Shown here piece by piece: positions 22,280-30,138 of a stretch of DNA of 32,911 nucleotides. Numbering within the stretch: the first letter of the stretch is position 1; each line of letters opens with the position of its first letter. The notes beneath the pieces were generated by a model. That model worked only from the letters and a program-made list of their open reading frames with translations. It was not told the origin of the DNA and made no database searches. This DNA is from an uncultured Alphaproteobacteria bacterium (GTDB lineage: Bacteria > Pseudomonadota > Alphaproteobacteria > RF32 > CAG-239). The position numbers were made by a program, and so were the translations under genes. The stretch is from positions 1 to 32,911 of the forward strand of contig CALXLC010000015.1 of the NCBI GenBank assembly GCA_944389095.1, given 5' to 3'.

Positions 22280-23881
22280 TCAGGCGGCGGATTCAAGCTT
22301 TTTAATAATTTGCAAAGCGGTTTTCACGCCATCTGCGGCAGCCGAAACGATTCCGCCGGCATATCCGGCTCCTTCCCCGCAGGGATAAAGCCCCTTCAGC
22401 GGAGATTCTCCCGTCTCGCCGCGTATCATCCTCAGCGGTGAAGAACTGCGGGTTTCCACCCCGGTCATCACGGCATCCGGAAAAGCAAAGCCATGCAGCT
22501 TTTTATCAAGCTCCGGCAGTGCCAAACGCAGTGTTTTACACACATAATCAGGCAGACAGTCATCCAAACAGGCAAATGCCGTTCCGCAGGAATAGCTCGG
22601 TTTGACACTTCCCCAGCCGGAAGACGGCCGATGCGCCAAGAAATCGGAAACTTTTTGTGCCGGTGCCTTATAACCGGCTCCGCCGGTTCTGAAAGCCATT
22701 TCCTCAAGCCGGCGCTGAAAATACATTCCGGCCAGCGGTGTTTCATCACCAAAATCCCTGACATCGACGCCAACTAACAACGCCGAATTGGCATTAACCT
22801 TATTCCGGGCGTAATAACTCATGCCGTTGGTAACCAATCTTCCCGGTTCCGATGCCGCAGCGACCACTTCTCCGCCCGGACACATGCAAAAAGTATATGC
22901 CGAACGCCCATTGGGCAAATGAACGGAAAGTTTGTAATCCGCCGCGCCCAAAACCGGATGTCCGGCCAAATTATGATGGACGGCGCGGTTAATCAATTCC
23001 TGCGGGTGCTCTATCCGCACGCCGACGGAAAACGGCTTGGCCGTCAGAGGTACCCCTGCGGCAAAAAGCATTTCAAAAGTATCGCGGGCCGAATGTCCGA
23101 TGGCCAAAATCACGTTTTCTGCCGGGAGTTCCCCTGTTTTTCCGCCTCCGGCAATGCGAACCGCGGTTAATCTGCCGTTTTTGACTATCAGACCTTCAAG
23201 CTTATGCTCAAAACGATATTCTCCCCCAAGGGAGATAATTTTTTTGCGGATATTCGGCACAATTTCGGCCAGCTTGTCGGTGCCCAGATGCGGTTTGGAC
23301 AGCCAGAGAATTTCTTCCGGCGCTCCGGCCTCAACCAGTTCGGCAAAAACTTTAGCGGTGACGGCATCTTTTTTGATACCGGTCATCAGCTTGCCGTCAG
23401 AAAAGGTTCCGGCGCCGCCTTCCCCGAATTGGACGTTGGATTCAGGATTTAGTTTTCGATTTTGCCAAAAATCTTTAACGTCACGCTGACGTTCGGCAAC
23501 CGGACGCCCCCTTTCGATTATCAGAGGATTAAGCCCGGCTTCGGCCAAAATCAGTCCGGCCAACATTCCCGCCGGACCGCTGCCGACTATCAGCGGGCGA
23601 AGCCCGGAGGTTTTGAGCCGGGGGACGGACAGCGGCGGCAGAGGTTTTATTTTTTCAACATGCGGCCAGGTCGCGGCGGCCAGAATTTGTTCTTCCGCTT
23701 CAAATTCGACATCAATCGTATAAATTTCGTATCCATGGCCACGGCTGCGGGTGTCAAAGGCCTTTTTGACAACGGTAAACGATTTGAACGGCTGCGTTGT
23801 CTGCAAGACCCGGCGACATTCTTCCCGCACTTGGGCCGCCGAGGCGCCCAGATTCAGTTTCAGACTGCTGATGCGAAGCAT
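22280..23881 (-). CDS. FAD-dependent dehydrogenase, COG2509 type
   Basis: A 533-residue protein. An N-terminal region of about 90 residues (with FTVVKKAFDTRSRGHGYEIYTIDVEF, typical of the COG2509 family) precedes the dinucleotide-binding site IVGSGPAGMLAGLILAEAG (about 97-115) and ERGRPVAERQRDV. Later motifs are VQFGEGGAGTFSDGKL, ILAIGHSARDTFEML and the C-terminal FAD contact GLYPCGEGAGYAGGIVSAAADG. These proteins are often annotated 'uncharacterised FAD-dependent dehydrogenase'; the physiological substrate is unknown. Length is normal; start has AAGGAT. Confidence 0.9.
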   Translation of the reverse strand: MLRISSLKLNLGASAAQVREECRRVLQTTQPFKSFTVVKKAFDTRSRGHGYEIYTIDVEFEAEEQILAAATWPHVEKIKPLPPLSVPRLKTSGLRPLIVGSGPAGMLAGLILAEAGLNPLIIERGRPVAERQRDVKDFWQNRKLNPESNVQFGEGGAGTFSDGKLMTGIKKDAVTAKVFAELVEAGAPEEILWLSKPHLGTDKLAEIVPNIRKKIISLGGEYRFEHKLEGLIVKNGRLTAVRIAGGGKTGELPAENVILAIGHSARDTFEMLFAAGVPLTAKPFSVGVRIEHPQELINRAVHHNLAGHPVLGAADYKLSVHLPNGRSAYTFCMCPGGEVVAAASEPGRLVTNGMSYYARNKVNANSALLVGVDVRDFGDETPLAGMYFQRRLEEMAFRTGGAGYKAPAQKVSDFLAHRPSSGWGSVKPSYSCGTAFACLDDCLPDYVCKTLRLALPELDKKLHGFAFPDAVMTGVETRSSSPLRMIRGETGESPLKGLYPCGEGAGYAGGIVSAAADGVKTALQIIKKLESAA

Positions 23882-23999
23882 TGTTATCCTTTCTGTTTTT
23901 TTCTTTGTATCTGATTTTGAAAAAAAATGAAAGTTTTTTGAGACAAATTTTAAAATTAAAGATTGCTAAATGACAAAAATGTTATATTATTGTCATGTT

Positions 24000-24311
24000 A
24001 TGAGGAAGATTCTGAGTTGCTTTTTAATCTTCGCCTTTACGGTGTCTTTGTTTGACATCGTGGACGTTACGGATTTTTGTCTGGGGGAAAAAGAAATTTT
24101 TTCCTCCGATAATGTTTACTCAAATCATGACAATGACGACATGGATTATGTTGATATTTCCCATGTTCCGGCCATGCCGCCGATGATTTTGCCGGATAAA
24201 ATTACGGCAAAACCGTTTGCTCCCGAACAAAAGGAAAATTTTTATTCCCGCGGAGAAACAACGCAGTTTTCATTCGAACCCCAAAACGAATGCCGCCCTC
24301 CGATTGCCTGA
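24000..24311 (+). CDS. Small secreted protein of unknown function
   Basis: A protein of about 103 residues beginning MRKILSCFLIFAFTVSLF, a signal peptide, then an acidic stretch (SNHDNDDMDYVDIS) and a Pro-rich part (VPAMPPMILPDK). The frame is open 10 codons further upstream, but the ATG at 24000 puts the signal peptide at the N-terminus. No ribosome site is visible, and an AT-rich TATATTAT lies very close upstream. Family not recognised. Confidence 0.55.
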   Translation: MRKILSCFLIFAFTVSLFDIVDVTDFCLGEKEIFSSDNVYSNHDNDDMDYVDISHVPAMPPMILPDKITAKPFAPEQKENFYSRGETTQFSFEPQNECRPPIA

Positions 24312-24356
24312 CCTGATTTAAAAATATGTGCAATTTTTTAAATAAGGTTAAGGACT

Positions 24357-24893
24357 ATGCAAAAAGAACTACATCTCTTTATTATATGGGAAAAAGGCCT
24401 GTTTTTGGCCGACCCTATTTGTAACGATCTTGCAACAAGATTCAAAATTTTACAAAAATTCAAAGTAACCTGGAACAAAAACGGTTTTGGCCGCAAACTG
24501 GCAGAATTTTACGGCAAGAGCCTGCCGAAGGGCTGTAAAAAAGAACGGGAATGCGGCTGCGGCAGTTTTTTGGCGATTGTTGTGGAAGATACGCATCCGG
24601 TTTATCAAAACGACAAAAATATTAATCTGACTTCGGCCAAACAAATGTACCGCAGATGGTTTGAAAAAAGAAACTTCATTCACTGCAGTGATACCAGAGC
24701 CGAGGGAATTGATAATATTCGATATATTCTGGGGTTGACGCCGGCAGAAGTTTACGCATCGGCCAAAAGAAACCCGGCGGAAAAAATTATTGAGATAAAA
24801 GAAGCAGAACCGGAAAAACCAAAAGTTATTCTGTGGTTGCAAAATTTCAACACTTTTGGCAAAAGGTTGCGTCAAACGCTTAATTTATGGTGA
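24357..24893 (+). CDS. Conserved-looking protein of unknown function
   Basis: A 178-residue protein, start supported by AAGGA four bases upstream. The opening KELHLFIIWEKGL, then KFKVTWNKNGFGRKLAEFYGKSLPKG and GCGSFLAIVVEDTHPVY, look like an alpha/beta enzyme core, and a helical part DTRAEGIDNIRYILGLTPAEV follows. A Cys-rich spot (CKKERECGCG) lies near residues 60-69. I have an impression of similar proteins near surface polysaccharide genes but cannot name the family. Its stop codon abuts that of the convergent gene ending at 24894. Confidence 0.65.
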   Translation: MQKELHLFIIWEKGLFLADPICNDLATRFKILQKFKVTWNKNGFGRKLAEFYGKSLPKGCKKERECGCGSFLAIVVEDTHPVYQNDKNINLTSAKQMYRRWFEKRNFIHCSDTRAEGIDNIRYILGLTPAEVYASAKRNPAEKIIEIKEAEPEKPKVILWLQNFNTFGKRLRQTLNLW

Positions 24894-25217
24894 TTATTTG
24901 ACCGATGCCGTTTCTTCTTCGTCCTCTTCGCCGTCAAACAGAATATGCCACAACGGTTTGCGGTACATCCAGAGATTGATGGCGCCAAGGACGACTGAAA
25001 TGGAGCCAAACAGATAAAGCACATAATACCAGTTCAGCTGGCTGGCCGACATCATGACATCCTGTCTGGTTACCCGCAAAAATCCTATGGCCGCTGCCGT
25101 AACGCAAAAGGCAATGATGAAAGAAACGGTCCAAATCTTATAACGGATGCTGCGGGCGGTAAATACGGACGTGACCACATATAACAAAACAAACGACAGC
25201 AAAAGGTATAATTCCAT
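24894..25217 (-). CDS. Small integral membrane protein
   Basis: A 107-residue protein with three membrane segments (LYLLLSFVLLYVVTSVF, IWTVSFIIAFCVTAAAIGF, WYYVLYLFGSISVVLGAINLW) and an acidic C-terminal tail (FDGEEDEEETASVK). The ATG at 25217 has a strong AAGGAG. The frame extends upstream without a ribosome site and through the neighbouring terminator, so the short form is preferred. Family unknown. Confidence 0.7.
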   Translation of the reverse strand: MELYLLLSFVLLYVVTSVFTARSIRYKIWTVSFIIAFCVTAAAIGFLRVTRQDVMMSASQLNWYYVLYLFGSISVVLGAINLWMYRKPLWHILFDGEEDEEETASVK

Positions 25218-25282
25218 AATTTTCTCCTTCGGATACAGGTTTGACAAAGATGTAATCCCGGAAGAAAAAATTTCAAGAAAGG

Positions 25283-25316
25283 AAAAGCGCAATGCCCCGA
25301 AGGACATTACGCTTTT
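25283..25316 (-). terminator. Terminator of the membrane protein gene at 25307
   Basis: AAAAGCGCAATG pairs with CATTACGCTTTT, an 11-12-bp stem with one mismatch, overlapping the last codons of that gene and ending T-rich on the minus strand. Confidence 0.6.
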
Positions 25317-25747
25317 GCCTTAGCCTTATCAATGACATTCATGGCAGCCAAAGCAAGTACCGCCAGAATGAAGATAAACCCGGCCCCTGCAATTACAGGG
25401 CAGGTGTGAACAAACATCTGGAAGCAGTCCCACAAAAAAGGACCGACAAAATTCCAAGCCAGCCACCCCAGTCCTAATGCTACCAGGATGTAGACGATCT
25501 GTTTCCAGAACACCAACACCACCAGCAGCGGCAGGATTACGCAGTAGCGGACCGGTATAGTCCCCAGTTCTGCGTAATAGGGGTTATAGTCACTCCCTGC
25601 CGCATTGGCAAACAGCAGGGCAATAGCTGCAACCACAGCAATGAAAATTACCGTGATTGCAATTCCTTTAAGGGAAAGTTTACGCAAAGCGTAAACAAGC
25701 AGGAATACCGCGAGGCATGTCCCTATCCCTAAGAAAAAATTTAGCAT
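25307..25747 (-). CDS. Integral membrane protein of unknown function
   Basis: A 146-residue protein with about four to five membrane segments (FFLGIGTCLAVFLLVYAL, GIAITVIFIAVVAAIALLF, VILPLLVVLVFWKQIVYILVALGLGWLAW, AGAGFIFILAVLALAAM) and a Lys-rich end. It has an AT-rich leader without Shine-Dalgarno. The 219 bases upstream (25748-25966), shared with the convergently oriented end of the transglycosylase operon, show no other feature. Family not recognised. Confidence 0.7.
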   Translation of the reverse strand: MLNFFLGIGTCLAVFLLVYALRKLSLKGIAITVIFIAVVAAIALLFANAAGSDYNPYYAELGTIPVRYCVILPLLVVLVFWKQIVYILVALGLGWLAWNFVGPFLWDCFQMFVHTCPVIAGAGFIFILAVLALAAMNVIDKAKAKA

Positions 25748-25966
25748 AATGTTATATTTTTTATCCCGCCCAGGTTTTTATTCTCATCCGAAGACAACAA
25801 CAAATTCCCTGCGGGGGTTAGTACTCAAAATAATCAACAACACATATAATCAACATTTATAATATACCACGAATCTGCGCCGTTGTCCACCGCCTATTGC
25901 GCCAGAAACCAAAATTCTCCCTGATTTTTCAGAAAAATTCCGATAAAAGAATAAACGCCTTCTTTG

Positions 25967-27709
25967 CTACGGGCGTTCCAGCACCGGCCATTTGCCTTCC
26001 GCCACTTGTTGCAGGGTCGGATTGCTCAGCCCGAAGCGCATGTTGTAAATCCAGTAATTGGCTATTACCCGCTCAATGTAAATCCGGGTTTCCGCCGACG
26101 GTATTGCCTCAATAAACATCAGCGGATCGTCTCCGCCGCGGACCGTCTTTTGCCATTTGACCAAATTTCCCGGTCCGGCATTGTAAGCCGCCGCCATATA
26201 AAACAAATTGCCTTCAATAAACGGCTTGGCCATCAGATAATCTATGTAGCGTTGACCCAAGTTCAAATTATATTCCGCGTCCAGCAGGCGGTTTTTATCT
26301 TTTTTGATGCCGGCATCTTTGGTGATGTGATAGGCCGTATTAGGCATCAGCTGCATCAGGCCCCTCGCCCCGGCCGGACTTTTGGCCTCGGGCTTGAAGC
26401 CGGATTCCTGACGTATCAGTGCCAAAACCAGCGCCTTATCCACCTTCCAGCCGCTGTCCGGTATCCAGAGCGGTATCGGATACGCCACTCCGTCATATGA
26501 CTCTCCCGGTTCTTTGACCGTGTTGTTGCAGGCATAAATCGCCAACGCGTGCATTTGGTACTGATTGGCAATATAAATTGTGGCCTCCTGCTGTTTGCGG
26601 TTCATGCCGTTGAATCCGAAACGCAGTTCGCGCTCGGCCAAATCCGGCCGTTTGGCATGGATTAAAATTATTGCCCGGCGGATGGACGGCGACGCCAGCA
26701 GTTCATAAATATATTCCTGACCGTTAAAATTGTTCAAATAGGCCACGGCATCCCAATTGTATTGCAGCGGCTGTCCTGATTTATACGCCGCCAGAATACC
26801 GTAAAAAGTATGTTTGTAACGCGCGGCAGCCCGCAGCATTTCCGCTGCCTTAGCCTTGTTTCCCAAGCGGCCGTATGCCCGATGCGCCCAATAACCGCCG
26901 GCAGAAACCAACCATTGATCCGGATTGCCGGAACGAGCCAGTTTGGCAAAATAAGCCGCGGCGTTTTTATAATTTTTCATTTTCCAGGCGGCCAATCCCG
27001 CCACCCAGGGCGCCGTTCCCGAGGTTCCCCGGCGGGAAGCCCGCACCCCCCATTGCCACGCCAGTTTGTTGTAACCATCCACAAAATATTTTAACGCCAG
27101 GCTGGCGGCCAACTCATCCCAATATTTATCCGGGGCTTCCATTCGAAAGCGCTTTTGTTCCAAAATCAGCCGGGCCCGTCTGGTTTTACCCTGATTCAGC
27201 GCCCGGCGAAATTTGGTAACCTGCAGTTGCAGATAACGTTTTGAGGCCTGGTTGAGATGGGCAATATCTTCGTTTTTCCAGCCGTTAATCAGGCTTTGCT
27301 CCTGCTGTCCTTCCGGCTTGGAAAGTCCCTGAGCTCCGCCTTTGCGCACCGCCAGATTATAAATATGCCGGGCATCGGGCAAATCGCCGTATTTTTCAAG
27401 CCAGTCCTTCAGTTCGGCATAGTTTGAGACATAATCTTTGTGCAGATATTTTTCGGAAAGAACCGTTCCCAGCAAAATATGATTGCTTAAATCTTCCGTC
27501 AGCTTGTCGACTTTTTCAAAATCTCCGGCCTCAATTGCCCGGAAAATTTTTTTATACAGCCGGACATCATTTTCCGAAATCAATAAATATTCAAGAATTT
27601 TGCCATAAGACGCATGGTTGATGACGTCAATACTGCACTGCCCCGCCGCCGCAGCCGTCCGGGAAAAACACAATATCGTTAAAGCTAATACAAGCAGCCG
27701 TCTTATCAT
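25967..27709 (-). CDS. Soluble lytic murein transglycosylase (Slt70-like)
   Basis: A 580-residue periplasmic enzyme with signal peptide (MIRRLLVLALTILCFSRTAAA). A long alpha-helical superhelix (about 30-420) carries TPR-like pairs. The C-terminal lysozyme-like SLT domain has catalytic Glu435 in IRQESGF, then GARGLMQLMPNTA and MAAAYNAGPGN. It cleaves the glycan of peptidoglycan with formation of 1,6-anhydro-muramic acid. The start ATG overlaps the stop of the preceding gene by four bases (ATGA), so it is translationally coupled to the two secreted proteins upstream. Confidence 0.9.
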   Translation of the reverse strand: MIRRLLVLALTILCFSRTAAAAGQCSIDVINHASYGKILEYLLISENDVRLYKKIFRAIEAGDFEKVDKLTEDLSNHILLGTVLSEKYLHKDYVSNYAELKDWLEKYGDLPDARHIYNLAVRKGGAQGLSKPEGQQEQSLINGWKNEDIAHLNQASKRYLQLQVTKFRRALNQGKTRRARLILEQKRFRMEAPDKYWDELAASLALKYFVDGYNKLAWQWGVRASRRGTSGTAPWVAGLAAWKMKNYKNAAAYFAKLARSGNPDQWLVSAGGYWAHRAYGRLGNKAKAAEMLRAAARYKHTFYGILAAYKSGQPLQYNWDAVAYLNNFNGQEYIYELLASPSIRRAIILIHAKRPDLAERELRFGFNGMNRKQQEATIYIANQYQMHALAIYACNNTVKEPGESYDGVAYPIPLWIPDSGWKVDKALVLALIRQESGFKPEAKSPAGARGLMQLMPNTAYHITKDAGIKKDKNRLLDAEYNLNLGQRYIDYLMAKPFIEGNLFYMAAAYNAGPGNLVKWQKTVRGGDDPLMFIEAIPSAETRIYIERVIANYWIYNMRFGLSNPTLQQVAEGKWPVLERP

Positions 27710-28383
27710 TTTAATTCGACAGCGGTTACCCAGGTAATTTTGGAAGCGCATTCTGCCGAATTCATCCCGCGTACGCGACAGCGGTTAACAACGATGTTCG
27801 GCATCTTGTCCAGCGAGTAACAGCCGTCTCCGATTAACGTATAGGGAAAATAAGTCGGCGTGTTGGGCAAAATATTGGAAAAAGACATGGCCGTTGTCAT
27901 CTCGGGCCAGACAAGCTTGGCGTCAAGACTGATAATTTTGCGGTCAAGATTGGAAAGCGCATACAGTTTGAGGTCACAGGTGGTTACGCCGCCGACCGAG
28001 CGGGAAATGTTAAAATCCCGCATGTACATAAAAATTTTTTCGGTCTTCTTGATATTTCCCTTTTCATCGACCATCACCATACCGGAACCGCCGCGCTGAC
28101 TCCCGTCTTTTGCAGAACCGGTAAACATGGTTTTTGCTTCTTCGGGCGTCAGCAAATCTCTGACATCTTCGGATATCAGCGTTGCTTTTTCAGATGTTCG
28201 GGCAACCGGCCGGGCAGCCGTTTCCTGTTGTTTTGCCGCCGGCTGCGACGATATTTTGACGCCGGCCTGATTATCTTGGGAAGAAGACGGGACACCGCTT
28301 CCGGCGCCAAATACTTGCGCCATGGCCGGCACAGACCCCAGCAACCCCAGACAGGTTAAACATACAGCAGCTTGGTGCTTCAC
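27706..28383 (-). CDS. Secreted protein of unknown function, transglycosylase operon
   Basis: A 225-residue protein starting at GTG (28383) with AAGGAG six bases upstream. Signal peptide MKHQAAVCLTCLGLLGSVPAMA, a disordered Gln/Ser/Ala linker, then a domain of about 130 residues with Cys in VTTCDLKLYAL, GDGCYSL, NRCRVRG and SAECASK. Its FNISRSVGGVTTCDLKLYALSNLDRKIISLDAKLVWPEM pattern parallels the DITPVRNSDGLVTSCDVGATFYSRLQNDVSNVSLRLSW pattern of the next protein upstream, so the two look like distant paralogues. Function unknown. Confidence 0.75.
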   Translation of the reverse strand: MKHQAAVCLTCLGLLGSVPAMAQVFGAGSGVPSSSQDNQAGVKISSQPAAKQQETAARPVARTSEKATLISEDVRDLLTPEEAKTMFTGSAKDGSQRGGSGMVMVDEKGNIKKTEKIFMYMRDFNISRSVGGVTTCDLKLYALSNLDRKIISLDAKLVWPEMTTAMSFSNILPNTPTYFPYTLIGDGCYSLDKMPNIVVNRCRVRGMNSAECASKITWVTAVELK

Positions 28384-28396
28384 ATCTTTCTCCTTG

Positions 28397-29107
28397 TTAT
28401 TTAGAATCCGGCAATGCAGGAGCCGTCAGTTCGGCCGTCAGGGCATTGACGGCATCGATTGCCTCATTGAAGGCTTTGTCAATTTCGTTTTTCTGCTCGA
28501 CCAGCTCAATCTCTTCCTGTTTTTTCAGCTCTTCCAGCGAAATGCTTTGGAACTCGGTATAATATTCAGGATCCTTAACCGAAACGAATCGGAACATGTT
28601 GGCGCAGCTAACACCGCTGTTTTTGTTTGCGGCACTGTTGCCCGTTCCACAGTTGGTCACACTGATTTCCGGATCATTCATCAACAAAAAGCAGCGGTCG
28701 GTATTGACTTTTGTCTTCAACGTCACCTGCTGATCAGGACGAATGGTCGGCAGTTTCAGATTGAGCACAATATTTTTGCTGTTAAAACTGGCCGTCGAAT
28801 ACCGTGATGTCGTGCGGCGCAGGCGGGTAGCCTCCTTTTGTGCGCGTTCCTCCTGGGCGATGGTCTCATTGACAACATCATCAATCCAGGAAAGCCTCAG
28901 CGAAACATTGCTGACATCGTTTTGAAGCCGGCTGTAAAAAGTGGCCCCCACATCACAGGATGTGACCAAGCCGTCAGAATTGCGTACCGGCGTGATATCG
29001 TGAATTTTGAAAAGGATACTGTTATCGTCCGCGGCGGCATTGCCTGCCAGCAGACAAAATCCGGCGCCCAAACAATATTGCAGCAAGACTTTTTTGGCTT
29101 TGTTCAT
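28397..29107 (-). CDS. Secreted protein of unknown function, paralogue of the 27706 protein
   Basis: A 236-residue protein. MNKAKKVLLQYCLGAGFCLLAGNAAA is a signal peptide; AGGAA precedes the ATG at 29107. A beta-rich domain with Cys residues (VTSCDVG, TDRCFLL, VTNCGTG, VSCANMF) is followed by a charged helical tail (LEELKKQEEIELVEQKNEIDKAFNEAIDAV), probably a coiled coil. It is first in the three-gene unit ending in the lytic transglycosylase, 13 bases before the next gene. A cell-wall-spanning assembly is a possible setting, but no secretion genes are nearby. Confidence 0.75.
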   Translation of the reverse strand: MNKAKKVLLQYCLGAGFCLLAGNAAADDNSILFKIHDITPVRNSDGLVTSCDVGATFYSRLQNDVSNVSLRLSWIDDVVNETIAQEERAQKEATRLRRTTSRYSTASFNSKNIVLNLKLPTIRPDQQVTLKTKVNTDRCFLLMNDPEISVTNCGTGNSAANKNSGVSCANMFRFVSVKDPEYYTEFQSISLEELKKQEEIELVEQKNEIDKAFNEAIDAVNALTAELTAPALPDSK

Positions 29108-29178
29108 TTCGCTTTTCCTTAAACTGAAACTTGAATTTGTATTCATAATAATCAATTTGTTTTAACAAATTAATAATT

Positions 29179-29997
29179 TTATGCGTTTTGTTCACCGACT
29201 ATTCCCATTTCCCTGGCCAAACGCAGCAAATCGGCCCAGGACTTGGCTTTTTGTCCGGGGGTTCGCAGCAGATAAGCCGGATGAAAACTCGCCAATACTT
29301 TAGCCGTGCTGCCGTCCGACTTGGTATAATCAAGCCAGCGTCCGCGCAGACGGGAAATGCTCTCGGCAATATCAAGCAGCGCATTGGCCGCACTGCCGCC
29401 CAGCGTAAAGATGTAGTCCGGATTAATCAGATCTATCTGTTTTTTTAAAAACGGCAGGCACACTGCAATTTCCGAATCCAACGGGGTGCGGTTTCCGGGC
29501 GGACGCCAGGGCAAAATGTTGCAAATATAACATTTGGTGCGGTCAATATTGACGGCGGCCAGCATTTTATCCAACAGATGGCCGCTGCGCCCGACAAAGG
29601 GAATACCGATGCGGTCTTCGTCCGCGCCCGGCGCCTCGCCAACAAAAACAACCCGGGCATGCGGATTGCCGTCGCCGAATACGGTGTGGGCCGCGGTCAG
29701 TTTAAGCGCGCAGCCGTCAAAATCTTCCACGGCCTTGCGCAGCTCCTCAAGGGTGGAGACCGACGCACAGATATCATTGGCATTTTGGCGGGCGGTTACC
29801 GTGGCCTGAGCCAGTTCCGTGGTGGCCTGGCGCACCGGTTCGACCGGCTTTGGAGGTACGACGACACTCGCCGCCGGAATAATCCGGGGCGTTGTTTTTT
29901 CTATCTCCGTCCAGGGTTTGTCGCCGCAGATTTCATCAACTCCGGCGGCGATATACCACTCCAGGACGGCTTCTGCCGACATAGATTCACTCATCAT
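29179..29997 (-). CDS. Uracil-DNA glycosylase family 4
   Basis: A 272-residue enzyme that removes uracil from DNA. Motifs: GEAPGADED (120-128) in the active site, the CYICNILPWRPPGNRTP segment and SFHPAYLLR near the C-terminus. The iron-sulphur region starts FDGCALKLTA with one Cys (Cys96) where thermophilic members have CxxC, as I recall for alphaproteobacterial relatives. A Pro/Val/Thr-rich linker of about 50 residues separates a short helical N-terminus. It is divergent from the TPR lipoprotein. The start ATG lacks a clear ribosome site; ATG codons one and five codons in are alternatives. Confidence 0.92.
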   Translation of the reverse strand: MMSESMSAEAVLEWYIAAGVDEICGDKPWTEIEKTTPRIIPAASVVVPPKPVEPVRQATTELAQATVTARQNANDICASVSTLEELRKAVEDFDGCALKLTAAHTVFGDGNPHARVVFVGEAPGADEDRIGIPFVGRSGHLLDKMLAAVNIDRTKCYICNILPWRPPGNRTPLDSEIAVCLPFLKKQIDLINPDYIFTLGGSAANALLDIAESISRLRGRWLDYTKSDGSTAKVLASFHPAYLLRTPGQKAKSWADLLRLAREMGIVGEQNA

Positions 29998-30138
29998 GTG
30001 TTCACGTTAGACGAATTGTGTTATTTTGCAAGATAAAACATTTATTTGCACAAAATTAATAATATATTTAAAAGGATATTGTATGATTTGAAAAATCGGC
30101 TAATATATGATGGCTGTTAAATGTTAGGATTGCAACTC

